Part shown: piece after piece, positions 35,887 to 45,341 of the stretch
Layout: each line of letters opens with the position of its first letter
How positions within the stretch are numbered: position 1 is the stretch's first letter
Source of the DNA: Parablautia muri
Lineage (GTDB): Bacteria > Bacillota > Clostridia > Lachnospirales > Lachnospiraceae
Direction: 5' to 3'
DNA length: 64,000 nucleotides
NCBI RefSeq assembly: GCF_009917485.1
Contig: NZ_QZDT01000005.1
Span: 114,290 to 178,289 of the forward strand
The notes under the pieces: model-generated
Databases searched by the model: none
What the model was told of the DNA's origin: nothing
What the model saw: only the letters and a program-made list of their open reading frames with translations
Translations under genes and position numbers: made by a program

Positions 35887-36390
35887 TCAATCTATTTTCT
35901 CATATGCCAGTCTTGGGTAAGCATCCTCTGTTACATATATGGTTCCACAAAAAATAAAACCGCTTTTTTTCAACAAGCCCTGCATCACATAGTTGTCTCC
36001 ATGGGTATCCATCCGTAGATGCCCACATTGTTTAAAAGCCCAGTCAATGCAGAATTTCCCAATCCCTTTTTCGCTTCCATCTCCGGCCAGCCTGTGAACC
36101 ACACCGTATGTATCACCGCCTATCCATTCACCGCCTTCGATCACCTGGTAAGTTGGCTCTATGTCCTTACCCTGTGTATAGAAAAATGTACCCACAATTC
36201 GTTCTTCACAGACACAAACATAGCAACTGCCCTCCGCAATATCGGAATGAATCAGCTCATCCGGGGGCCATTTTGTAGGCCCCCATTGATTTGGATTGCC
36301 ATGCTCTGCCATGAAATGGCGGGCATGCTTATAAATCTCCATGATGCGGGAAAAATCTTTTTCTGTCCCATGCTGTATTATCATTTCCAT
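35887..36390 (-). CDS. GNAT-family N-acetyltransferase
   Basis: A 167-residue GNAT protein. MIIQHGTEKDFSRIMEIYKH opens the fold; VGTFFYTQG is the beta4 strand; HRLAGDGSEKGIGKFCIDWA covers the acetyl-CoA loop (GSEKGIG). The late strand LRMDTHGDNYVMQGLLKKSGF is typical. The substrate is unknown. GGAGA precedes the ATG. It sits 27 nt downstream of the GH3 gene. Confidence 0.88.
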   Translation of the reverse strand: MEMIIQHGTEKDFSRIMEIYKHARHFMAEHGNPNQWGPTKWPPDELIHSDIAEGSCYVCVCEERIVGTFFYTQGKDIEPTYQVIEGGEWIGGDTYGVVHRLAGDGSEKGIGKFCIDWAFKQCGHLRMDTHGDNYVMQGLLKKSGFIFCGTIYVTEDAYPRLAYEKID

Positions 36391-36417
36391 AATCAGTCTC
36401 CACGCTGCCGCTGTAGA

Positions 36418-39198
36418 TTAAAACGGCATTTTCGTCTCCCCTATCTTTTCGATTTTAAGTACGTCAAGCTGCATTCCACTTACAGAGAAATAAAGCTTAA
36501 TATAATGATTTCCCATAACAAATCCCAAATCCAGCGACTGCTTCGTCCACTCCTTATCAGAACCGTTAATCTGGAAGGTTCCCTTAAGCTGATTGTCCAC
36601 AAATACCGACATAGACAGCTGTGAAAGCTCCGGCGCATCTGCATCGGCCCGCATGTTTACACAAAGCCCATAGATGCCCGGTTCCTTCATCTGGATTCCA
36701 AAAATCTCACTATTTCCGCGCTCCGTATTCACCTTGCTCATATCCAGAGTCGTGTCCTTCTCAATAACATGGTATACAATGTTCTGCACTTCTTCATCTG
36801 CATCATCTTCATTTCCAATAACCACCAAATCATCCTCCGGCGTCTTTCCAAGGAAACGGTCCATCACAGGTGAACGCATGAGCATCCGACAGATATTATC
36901 CGCACACCGCTGATACTCTCCTCTGGTTGTTTTACCCTCTGCAATGGATTCCATAGAATTATCGTGGGTTGCATTGGACGCAGAGTCGGAGGTTACCATA
37001 AACAAGTCGTTCTGCGCACGCACCATAACTCCTGTGTTTTGGATTGCCGGTTCCTGTCCTTCCTCATTCATCTTAGCCCACCAGTCTGTCATCACAATAC
37101 CATCAAAGCCCCACTCATCACGTAAAATAGCCGTCACAAGGTCGTAATTACCTGCGGTCCAGATACCGTTTACCGCGCCATAGGTGGTCATGATTGAATA
37201 AGCGCCGCCATCCTTTACCGCAATTTCAAAGCCCTTTAAGTAAATTTCCCGCAATGCCCTCTCCGACACAACGCTGTTACAGTCATGACGGTGGAATTCC
37301 TGATTATTGGCAGTATAATGCTTAATCGTTCCGGTGACCTTTGCATAACCCATACCCTTAATCTGCGCTGCCGCCATAGTTCCTGTGAGATAAGGATCCT
37401 CCGAGATATATTCAAAATTACGTCCGTTTAAGGGGTTGCGGTGAATGTTGATTCCAGGACCTAAAAGGGTATCAATCTTATTTTTGCGAAGTTCCATGCC
37501 TTCCATCTGATAAAGTTCTTCCACCAAGGGCATATTATAGGTACACCCAAGGGCCGTGCCGTTTGGAAGTGAGAAGGCTCTGGTACCGCAGTCCATACGT
37601 ATACCAGAAGGCCCATCCGCGCAGCAGCCGACCGGAATACCAAATTTCTTAAGCCGATCCGTTACTCCCCCAAAGGCTGCCGCTGTTCCCGGTGTCACTT
37701 TGGGGCTGCACATACCTTCCCCGCGGACAATGCAGGCAAGGTCTTCATCGCTTAACTGTGCAAGAAAGGTTTCCATGCTGATGCGGTTCTCATAGACATC
37801 TGCAAGCTGATAGCCCTGATCGCCGCTGTAGGGAATATCTGCCTGGCGCCTTTTCACAATTTTATCCATGGGGCTTATGGTTCTTAGGGGTACTGCCTCA
37901 TAGTCCACCCGGTATCCTGCTCCATCTGCCTGCGGGTGGAAACGGGAAAATTCCAAAACCGGCGCCATTGCTTCCTCCAGCTGATTTATTATCACCGTTT
38001 CTTTCACTTCAAACTCGCCTGCAAGCGCAGCGCTTTGTACATCCGCTCCTATGTAAATGCCATAGGTACCAGCCTCTAAAACATAACAGGATTTATATCC
38101 CGTACATCCTCCATCATCATAAGATGCCATGTCCGCTTTTGACACGGAAATCTTAAGAATACAAGCTTCACCTGGTTCAAGCTCCTTTGTCTTTTCATAG
38201 GCTTTCAGTTCCCTTACCGGTTTTCCCAAAGCTCCCTGAGGCGCCGATACGTAAAGCTGCACCACTTCTTTTCCGGCAGATGCGCCTGTATTCTTTACCT
38301 CCACCTTGGCGTAAATCTCCTCTTCTTTCTCCTTGAAATCCATCGTCTTTATCTGAAAGCTGGTGTAGGATAAGCCATATCCAAAAGGATAGAGCACTTT
38401 ATCCTTGGCAAAGGTCTCAAAATAACGGTACCCTACATAAATATCTTCCTGGTACAAATTCTCTTTGGCGTCCCCAAAATTCTTCGTAGAAGGATAATCT
38501 TCAATATCCCCTGCAATGGTATCTGAAAGCTTTCCACAAGGCGGTACCTTGCCGTTTAAAACATCCAGCACACCGTTGCCGCCTTCCTGTCCGCCCTGCC
38601 ATACATACATGACAGCCGAAGGATTGTACCTCTCTACCCATTTCATATCAATGATATTTCCTACATTTAAAAGCACTGCCACCTTTTCAAAGGCGCCGCA
38701 TACCTTTTTAAGCATGTCCTCCTCCGCCTCAGTGAGCAGATAGCTTCCCGGTATCGCCTTCGCATCCTGATCCTCGCCTGCTGTCCGCCCAATCACCACA
38801 ATCGCAAGCTCAGATTCCCTTGCCGCCTCCGCTACAAGTTCTTCCGTCAGTGGCATTTCCTCCTGACTCCAGGGTTCCTGCCCCCATCCCGCTCCTTTAT
38901 CAAAGGGATGCTCCTTCACCCAGGCCTTGTAAACATCCGCCAGCTTCTCATTAAGCAAAATATCTTCGCTTTCTTCCAGCGCATCCAAAATACCAATAGC
39001 ACGCTTCACATTTACCAGGCCTCCTGAGCCTGTTCCGCTCTTATAATAGTGAAGCGCAATTCTTCCGAAAACGGAAACCCTGTTTCCCTTGCGAACCGGA
39101 AGTGTATGGTTATCATTTTTTAAAAGCACACAGCTCTCAGCTGCAACCTGGCGCGCCAATGCGCAGTACTTCTCCATGTCCAGTGTATAATTGGCCAT
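36418..39198 (-). CDS. GH3 beta-glycosidase with inverted domain order
   Basis: A 926-residue cytoplasmic (no signal peptide) GH3 enzyme, probably a beta-glucosidase. Domains run in reversed order. The alpha/beta sandwich comes first (about 15-260: SCVLLKNDNHTLPVRKGNRV, AIVVIGRTAGEDQDAK). A fibronectin III-like domain follows (about 300-375, after YPFGYGLSYTSF), then the TIM barrel (about 475-760: CCADGPSGIRM, IKHYTANNQEFHRHD). The nucleophile Asp is in IVMTDWWAK near residue 700. A C-terminal beta domain (about 800-926) may bind carbohydrate. This inverted layout is known from Ruminococcus and Butyrivibrio beta-glucosidases. ATG 39198 is chosen; AGGAG is too close to ATG 39207. The 258-nt upstream gap shows no clear promoter. 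Confidence 0.93.
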   Translation of the reverse strand: MANYTLDMEKYCALARQVAAESCVLLKNDNHTLPVRKGNRVSVFGRIALHYYKSGTGSGGLVNVKRAIGILDALEESEDILLNEKLADVYKAWVKEHPFDKGAGWGQEPWSQEEMPLTEELVAEAARESELAIVVIGRTAGEDQDAKAIPGSYLLTEAEEDMLKKVCGAFEKVAVLLNVGNIIDMKWVERYNPSAVMYVWQGGQEGGNGVLDVLNGKVPPCGKLSDTIAGDIEDYPSTKNFGDAKENLYQEDIYVGYRYFETFAKDKVLYPFGYGLSYTSFQIKTMDFKEKEEEIYAKVEVKNTGASAGKEVVQLYVSAPQGALGKPVRELKAYEKTKELEPGEACILKISVSKADMASYDDGGCTGYKSCYVLEAGTYGIYIGADVQSAALAGEFEVKETVIINQLEEAMAPVLEFSRFHPQADGAGYRVDYEAVPLRTISPMDKIVKRRQADIPYSGDQGYQLADVYENRISMETFLAQLSDEDLACIVRGEGMCSPKVTPGTAAAFGGVTDRLKKFGIPVGCCADGPSGIRMDCGTRAFSLPNGTALGCTYNMPLVEELYQMEGMELRKNKIDTLLGPGINIHRNPLNGRNFEYISEDPYLTGTMAAAQIKGMGYAKVTGTIKHYTANNQEFHRHDCNSVVSERALREIYLKGFEIAVKDGGAYSIMTTYGAVNGIWTAGNYDLVTAILRDEWGFDGIVMTDWWAKMNEEGQEPAIQNTGVMVRAQNDLFMVTSDSASNATHDNSMESIAEGKTTRGEYQRCADNICRMLMRSPVMDRFLGKTPEDDLVVIGNEDDADEEVQNIVYHVIEKDTTLDMSKVNTERGNSEIFGIQMKEPGIYGLCVNMRADADAPELSQLSMSVFVDNQLKGTFQINGSDKEWTKQSLDLGFVMGNHYIKLYFSVSGMQLDVLKIEKIGETKMPF

Positions 39199-39465
39199 AA
39201 ATCCCATTCTCCTTTCAAAATTATATAATGGCTTAGAGCATCTAAACCATTACGGAATTTTAATCCTTTTGGCAAATACCTTTGGTTTCATCATATAATA
39301 TTCTATATGCTTTTTCCATAGATATTTGTATATTTGATCATTTTAAACAGGAAAAAGGTTCCTTGCATTTTGTAATGGGCCACGTCCGCTTCTATCTTCA
39401 AGTATAACAGTATCTTCCGCTATCCCGGCTTTCGCGGTTAAACATAATGGTTGTATATCCAATTT

Positions 39466-40572
39466 TCATTTACCTGCCGCTGCCATAGTATCATAATAAT
39501 ATTTTCTAATCTTTCCCGATATAGATTCCTCAACATAATGAAGCGCCACATATGCCGCTGTCATCGAGCAGAAAATATAAAGCATACAGAATCTTCCTGT
39601 CTCATAATTCCACTCCAAAGAAAAAATTTCGTTAAACGTTACAAGGATAAGCTGAATCGGATAATGAATCATAAATAAAGAAAAGGAAAGCTTTCCTAAC
39701 GCCTTCATCGCCTTACCGGAAAGTATTTTCCGAATTACACGGATACGAATAGAAAAATAAACTAACGCCGGAAATAAAATGATTGAATAGCAACATGCCA
39801 CAAGCCACCCATTATTATCCATGCTCATCCACAAACAAGCACGAAACAAGATCCAAATCAACAGTACACATATAAACACAATATCAAGTATTTTTATATT
39901 TATTTTTTCATATGATACTACTACGTCAAATATACATCCCGTGAAAAAAGCTATCATGCCTCGTCCTATCCAAGGCCAGTTTAAGAAAACATATAAATTA
40001 CTTTGTATCATTGCAAAACCTGCAACAAGCATCAATAGACAGCACATAAGAAATCCTGATTTTTGAATTGATTTTCTACTAATCCAGAAAAAAACAAAAT
40101 ACAAAACTACACTGATACTGACTGTCCATGAAACCTGGTTAAAACTGTTATCACTTTGAAATCCAAATTGATGTATCATAAATATATGTAGTATAAAATG
40201 ATATAAATCGTTTTTGATAAAGCACCACTGCCCAAGATTACACGTATTGCGGATCGCCTGAACCACCGCCACCATACACAAAGTAAACAAATGCATGGGA
40301 TATAACCGGGAAATCCTCAAAACTGTAAATTCTATCCCCTTCATACCGCTGTTAATCTGAGGATAATATAAGAGTGTAAACACAATCCCTGACAGCATAA
40401 AAAATAATTCTACCATCAGCCATCCGTTTTCGCATAAATTCCTGGTCAAAGTGCAATATAATGGAGATAGATCCACGCTTAAGAAATTCCCATAATGAAA
40501 GAAAAAGGCAATGATCACAGCTCCTATTCCTTTGATACCGTTCAAAGGCTCTAAAATGTCATTTTTCTTCAT
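39466..40572 (-). CDS. Acyltransferase-3 family membrane protein (OafA-like)
   Basis: A 368-residue integral membrane O-acyltransferase with about ten helices. The family start LEPLNGIKGIGAVIIAFFFH is the usual 'L.G.RG.A.L.V..FH' motif. The helix-loop with MVELFFMLSGIVFT and the FRISRLYP-like LRISRLYPMH are also clear. It would add acetyl or another acyl group to the exported glycan. It overlaps the FkbM gene by 4 nt (ATGA) and is the last gene of the heptose glycan operon. Confidence 0.92.
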   Translation of the reverse strand: MKKNDILEPLNGIKGIGAVIIAFFFHYGNFLSVDLSPLYCTLTRNLCENGWLMVELFFMLSGIVFTLLYYPQINSGMKGIEFTVLRISRLYPMHLFTLCMVAVVQAIRNTCNLGQWCFIKNDLYHFILHIFMIHQFGFQSDNSFNQVSWTVSISVVLYFVFFWISRKSIQKSGFLMCCLLMLVAGFAMIQSNLYVFLNWPWIGRGMIAFFTGCIFDVVVSYEKINIKILDIVFICVLLIWILFRACLWMSMDNNGWLVACCYSIILFPALVYFSIRIRVIRKILSGKAMKALGKLSFSLFMIHYPIQLILVTFNEIFSLEWNYETGRFCMLYIFCSMTAAYVALHYVEESISGKIRKYYYDTMAAAGK

Positions 40573-41537
40573 GGCTCATTTACATTTCCTAAAATAATGT
40601 CGCTTCGTTCCATCCAGTTAGGCGCATCCTCCGGAATAGGAAGATGTGCTACCTCGATTTCTTCAAAATCATACTGAGCATTGTTAGCCAAAACAATTTC
40701 TATGGTATCCGGATAGGCCTTCCCATCATAATATGTAACATTACAGTAATTATTGGCGTGAACATGTACTAATGTATGTGTCCGATATACTTTCTCCATG
40801 CCTTTTATAATGTTCTCCGTCCAGTCATTGCTGTTTAGATTATGCCATTCCATAACAATTTGGTCGAATTGGCACAGTGTTTCTTCTTTTACCATATTGA
40901 AAAAGCCCCATTCCGCTCCCTCCACATCCATTTTCAATATCATGTTTTTATGATTTCTATGTCCATTTTTTTCCATAAAATTTTCCAGTGTATTCAAGTA
41001 TGTATCATAAGGAATGCTGCTTGCAATTCCCTTTTTAAAAAAATGGAATTGCTTCTTTTTATAGGGCAGCTCTTTAATGGAGAAATCATACATATAAATA
41101 TCATACCCATGTTCCGTCATTGCATCATCCCACGATACATCATTGCTTATTCCAAAGGAATACGCAACGCTGCCTTTTAAATCATCCAGCATGACGTATC
41201 CACCGTCATGGGGAGCTCCTACTCGGATAAATGGAGTATCTTTAACTCTTTTAATGCGAAGCAGTTTCCAAATCCTTAAAATATGTTCAATATGATTCGT
41301 TTTATTTCCCAACATAATATTGCTCATATCATTTAATCGGTTTTCCATGGAAAGGTTCATGCGTAGCAGCGTATAGAAAAAATTGAATTCATTTGTTCTT
41401 ATCTCATTCAACATATTTTCCATTTTCTTAAGTCGTTTTTCCATGGCATACTTATCCCCCTTATTCTCACTCGCAGCTTTAGGCTGTTTTGTTTCATCCG
41501 TCATCCAGCTTTTTATTCTTTTTCTCAGCATCATCAT
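40569..41537 (-). CDS. FkbM-family methyltransferase
   Basis: A 322-residue SAM-dependent methyltransferase. An N-terminal coiled coil (about 25-85, MEKRLKKMENMLNEIRTNEF) precedes the Rossmann-type domain. VAYSFGISNDVSWDDAMTEH replaces the usual glycine-rich SAM loop, and MILKMDVEGAEWGFF carries the typical DVEGAEW motif. It probably O-methylates a sugar of the glycan (inference). Three consecutive ATGs (41537, 41534, 41531) follow GGAGG; the first two are nearly equal choices. Fourth from the exporter towards the operon end. Confidence 0.88.
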   Translation of the reverse strand: MMMLRKRIKSWMTDETKQPKAASENKGDKYAMEKRLKKMENMLNEIRTNEFNFFYTLLRMNLSMENRLNDMSNIMLGNKTNHIEHILRIWKLLRIKRVKDTPFIRVGAPHDGGYVMLDDLKGSVAYSFGISNDVSWDDAMTEHGYDIYMYDFSIKELPYKKKQFHFFKKGIASSIPYDTYLNTLENFMEKNGHRNHKNMILKMDVEGAEWGFFNMVKEETLCQFDQIVMEWHNLNSNDWTENIIKGMEKVYRTHTLVHVHANNYCNVTYYDGKAYPDTIEIVLANNAQYDFEEIEVAHLPIPEDAPNWMERSDIILGNVNEP

Positions 41538-41561
41538 TAACCTCCATCCACATGATTGTTT

Positions 41562-43208
41562 CTAGTTTAGATACATATCGTTCGTTAAATAATATCCTTC
41601 TTTGCATAAAATCCGATTTGCTTCGCGGACCAGATATTCTATATGCTTGTTTCCCATTGAAAAAATAATAACAAAATCAACAGATTCATTTCCGTATGGA
41701 ATACTGAAATCAGATGCAAGCCTCATATCTACCCCGCTTTCTATTCCATACTGCATAAGAGATCCAAAAAGTACGACATCATTACCACATCCATAATCAG
41801 CATCAAAGGTAAACACCTCAAGTCCCATTTTAGCCAGTATGAACGGAAGCCAGTCTCTTTTAGGATTTATCAAAGCAATCTTACATGCCCTCCTCTCTTT
41901 CACCGCACTAATTGCATTACGGTAAAACATGGTCCAACCTTCATCCCAGGTCAGTAATTTTTGATTATCCCTAAAACATAATGACTGATAATGGTTGAGC
42001 TCATCTTCACAAAATTCATTTTTATAAGATTCCTTTTCACAATTTTCTTTTATCACATATTTCTTATCCTGAAGTACTTCCTTTGTCTCCATATACTGTT
42101 TGATATCTTTCCAGACAATTAACGGCGTAACACCATAGATACAGGCAGGCTGTTCTTCATTCTTATAGCATTGGAAAGCCCAGTTTTCATGGATTCCCAT
42201 GCAGCCATTACAGGATGGATTTACAAGATTTCTATTTTGTGGATAAGAATATATCGTAAGCGGCGTAGGACCAAAAATAACTTCACAGGGTGTTCCTAAC
42301 TGAGTTGCCATATGAACCAGCCCACCCTCGCAGTCAATATGTAAGAGCGATTGTTTTAATATCCACTTGGTCACTTCTAAATTTTCCCCCAATATATGCG
42401 CATCCGCCCCGAACAGCGCATCGCACTTGGCATCTCCAATTTGTATGATGCGAATATTCGGATATTCTTTATGAATCATTTCAAATAATGTTTCAAAATA
42501 TTCTTTCGGCCACATTTTTATTTGATGCTTTTTCTTGCCCATTCTGTCTGCACCGTAATTGCATGTAATATATTCTTTCTTTTTCAATCCCAAGGAAACA
42601 TATGCTTCATAGGCCTCCTGATCCATAAAGATACCACTCCACCGATCGCTGATTCGAAAGCATCCCTGCATTCTCAACTCTGAATAGCGATTCAACCCCT
42701 GCATTTCCATCTGTTGAAAATGAATCCTTTCCCGATAACACTGCTGTGGTATCATAAGATATATCTCATTCCATTTCAAACGTATTTTCTCAACAATTCT
42801 GAACAAATGGGGACTAAAAACATATACTCTTTTGGCATTATAATGCTGCACATGTATAAAATGCTCCACTTCCATTGCCAAGTCATATTGATAGGCAGAA
42901 TTATCATACATAGATATGGGTAAAACGCGCATAAATGGTCTTTTTGCAAAAATTGCTTCTCCAAATTCCATCTTTTCGCAATAAACATCAATTTTGCAGG
43001 GCGCATAAGTAAATAATTCATCCATAAATTTAGAACTGACTATATAATCTCCTAATCCTCCCGTAGGTTTTACCGCAATCTGCAAATACTCCTTGTGAGG
43101 CATAACCTCAACCTTGTTTGATAACTTTAAAATTGCATTTATCCTGCTTTTCAAAAAATAAATAAGATAATCCAGCATCAGTGTGATACATACCACAATT
43201 TTTTTCAT
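41562..43208 (-). CDS. GT9 heptosyltransferase-like enzyme fused to a methyltransferase-like domain
   Basis: A 548-residue two-part protein. The first 380 residues are a GT9 (ADP-heptose transferase) fold: VKPTGGLGDYIVSSKFMDEL near residue 47, HIDCEGGLVHMATQLGTPCE and VIFGPTPL for donor binding, and a cysteine motif CNGCMGIHENWAFQC. The last 150 residues look like part of a class I methyltransferase (MGLEVFTFDADYG, SVDFVIIFSMGNKHIEYLV, NRILCKEGYYL), lacking a clear SAM glycine loop. The GT9 half is a paralogue of the gene at 45342. It begins with a short membrane-like helix. AGGAG precedes the ATG. Confidence 0.85.
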   Translation of the reverse strand: MKKIVVCITLMLDYLIYFLKSRINAILKLSNKVEVMPHKEYLQIAVKPTGGLGDYIVSSKFMDELFTYAPCKIDVYCEKMEFGEAIFAKRPFMRVLPISMYDNSAYQYDLAMEVEHFIHVQHYNAKRVYVFSPHLFRIVEKIRLKWNEIYLMIPQQCYRERIHFQQMEMQGLNRYSELRMQGCFRISDRWSGIFMDQEAYEAYVSLGLKKKEYITCNYGADRMGKKKHQIKMWPKEYFETLFEMIHKEYPNIRIIQIGDAKCDALFGADAHILGENLEVTKWILKQSLLHIDCEGGLVHMATQLGTPCEVIFGPTPLTIYSYPQNRNLVNPSCNGCMGIHENWAFQCYKNEEQPACIYGVTPLIVWKDIKQYMETKEVLQDKKYVIKENCEKESYKNEFCEDELNHYQSLCFRDNQKLLTWDEGWTMFYRNAISAVKERRACKIALINPKRDWLPFILAKMGLEVFTFDADYGCGNDVVLFGSLMQYGIESGVDMRLASDFSIPYGNESVDFVIIFSMGNKHIEYLVREANRILCKEGYYLTNDMYLN

Positions 43209-43235
43209 GAAAGCGCTCCTATTATGAAATTTTTA

Positions 43236-44519
43236 TCAAGTTTTCGTATTCCAATCATGTTCTATATGTACAATTCCTACTTCTGTTCTTTCCCGGTTAC
43301 GAATACCTATTTTTTTTACCGCTGATACTTTATCATACAAAATCCCCATTTCATCCGTGATTTCAATACATAGCAAATAATAAGCATCCAGCAGATGAAT
43401 ATCTTTCATAACCAAATCAATTTCTCCACTTTCCTGCGCATATATATCTTTTCCAATCTCTATAGAATCAACAGAATAACAAATGATATAATCTGAGCGT
43501 AATAGATTTACCCGAAAAACAATCTTATTGCCGGCCATCCGTTCCTGACAGGAATATTCCAAATGCACAATAATGGTATCTCCTGTTGCAAACATTTTAG
43601 CGACATGCCCATCTTCATTTCTGACCTCTGCTTTTGTAAAATAAACTGCAAAATTCCCCTCTCTGCTCGCATCCGTGTTGAATTCATCCATTAATTCCAG
43701 ACAAGTTCTTTGAATCCCCTTTTGGCCTTCATTTTCTATCTTTTGTGTCCTTACAACCTGATTCTCATATACCTTTCTTTTTTGACGGACATGGTTCATT
43801 TCATCCAGATAATGTTCACAGACCTGTTTTGCAGCGCCGTCTTCTCTTATTCTGCCCCCGCTTATCCAAATTGCCCTTTCACATAGCCCTTCTATCTGGC
43901 CTAAAGAATGCGTCACAAGTACAATGGTAGTCCCCTTTCTCTTTAATTCCTGTAATTTGCCAAAACACTTTATCTGAAAAGAGGCATCTCCCACCGCCAA
44001 TATTTCATCAATTAACAAAATATCCGCATCTACGTTAATCGCCACAGAAAATGCAAGCCGCATATACATCCCTGAAGAATAGGTTCGAACCGGATTATCA
44101 ATATATTCTTCCAATTCGGCAAACTGTATGATTTCGTCCATTTTACTTTTCATTTCTTTTTCTTTAATACCGTAAATCGATGCGTTCATATATGCATTTT
44201 CTCTTCCCGTCATATCGGGGTGAAATCCGGTACCAAGTTCAATTATGCTTGATACCCTGCCCTGTACTTTGATTTCCCCTAAATCAGGCTTTAAAATGTG
44301 CGAGAGCATTTTTAATATGGTGCTTTTCCCGCAACCGTTCTTGCCAATCAATGCCACGGCTTCTCCCTTTTTGATCTCAAAATTTATTCCTTGCAAGACC
44401 TCCTCTATCCTGTATTTAAAATTCCAGTGCAATAGCTTTTCTTTCAAAGTATTGCTCTTATCATTGTATATTCTGTATTTTTTATATACGTTATGAACGC
44501 AGATTGTCTTTTGTCCCAC
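43236..44519 (-). CDS. wzt: Polysaccharide ABC exporter ATPase with Wzt C-terminal domain
   Basis: A 427-residue ATPase of the Wzt/TagH group. Walker A GKNGCGKSTILKM, signature YSSGMYMRLAFSVAINVDAD, Walker B ILLIDEILAVGD. A carbohydrate-binding Wzt_C-like beta sandwich occupies about residues 280-420. In Gram-negative O-antigen systems that domain recognises the chain's terminal modification, so the methyltransferase and acyltransferase genes here could make its signal (inference). The start is a GTG directly after the wzm stop codon, with AGGAA inside the wzm end. Confidence 0.93.
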   Translation of the reverse strand: MGQKTICVHNVYKKYRIYNDKSNTLKEKLLHWNFKYRIEEVLQGINFEIKKGEAVALIGKNGCGKSTILKMLSHILKPDLGEIKVQGRVSSIIELGTGFHPDMTGRENAYMNASIYGIKEKEMKSKMDEIIQFAELEEYIDNPVRTYSSGMYMRLAFSVAINVDADILLIDEILAVGDASFQIKCFGKLQELKRKGTTIVLVTHSLGQIEGLCERAIWISGGRIREDGAAKQVCEHYLDEMNHVRQKRKVYENQVVRTQKIENEGQKGIQRTCLELMDEFNTDASREGNFAVYFTKAEVRNEDGHVAKMFATGDTIIVHLEYSCQERMAGNKIVFRVNLLRSDYIICYSVDSIEIGKDIYAQESGEIDLVMKDIHLLDAYYLLCIEITDEMGILYDKVSAVKKIGIRNRERTEVGIVHIEHDWNTKT

Positions 44520-45305
44520 TTACAGTTCCTCCACAAAGCGTTCTTCCAGCCTTATAAATATTGTTTCAGAAATAATCATCATGAATATAGTAAAAATCAG
44601 CACCCGCCCTAATGCCTCGGCATCTGGCACAGACTGGTAATAAAGAATATCATGCAGCGCATTGATAATCGCCGTCATGGGATTTAAATTAAGAATAAAA
44701 CGTAATAGAAAATGCATCTGCATATCTCTGGATTCATACATGACAGGCGTAATCCATATCCATGCAAACATTACGATAGACACAATATATTCCATATCTC
44801 GCAGATATACATTTAATCCCGATAAAATGATCGTTATTCCAATCACTAAAAAATATTCCAGTAAAAAGACCACTAAAAGATACGGAAATAAACTGATTCT
44901 AATTCCGTGTCCTGATAACAAAATAATCAAAATCATAATCATCTCTGCTAGCAGCATATTAATAAAACGGCTTGTTGCCGCAGAGATAGGCAGAATTTCT
45001 CTTGGGAAATATATTTTACTTACCATACCGGAATTAGCGACAATACTTCCCGTTCCCTGGGTCAGGGATTCCTGAAACATATTCCACGCTATCATTCCAA
45101 TTCCTAAATACAAATAATATTTTTCTATCCCGCTTTTGAAAAAAAAGGAAAACACAATTGTGTATACAATAATCTGTGCAAGCGGATTAATCAGATTCCA
45201 CAAAAAACCAAAAACAGAGCCTTTATACCTTCCCCTCAGATCCCTAATCACTAACCGGCGAATCATGTCTTTATAAGAAACTACTATTTTCATTTTCTCA
45301 AGCAT
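44520..45305 (-). CDS. wzm: Polysaccharide ABC exporter permease
   Basis: A 261-residue ABC-2 type permease (Wzm/TagG). Six helices and the N-terminal RDLRGRYKGSVFGFLWNLIN segment are characteristic. With Wzt it moves the lipid-linked glycan across the membrane. It is preceded by a GT9 gene and immediately followed by wzt. Confidence 0.93.
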   Translation of the reverse strand: MLEKMKIVVSYKDMIRRLVIRDLRGRYKGSVFGFLWNLINPLAQIIVYTIVFSFFFKSGIEKYYLYLGIGMIAWNMFQESLTQGTGSIVANSGMVSKIYFPREILPISAATSRFINMLLAEMIMILIILLSGHGIRISLFPYLLVVFLLEYFLVIGITIILSGLNVYLRDMEYIVSIVMFAWIWITPVMYESRDMQMHFLLRFILNLNPMTAIINALHDILYYQSVPDAEALGRVLIFTIFMMIISETIFIRLEERFVEEL

Positions 45306-45341
45306 CTTAAGTCTCCATGTCTTTCATAATCCAATGTCAAC

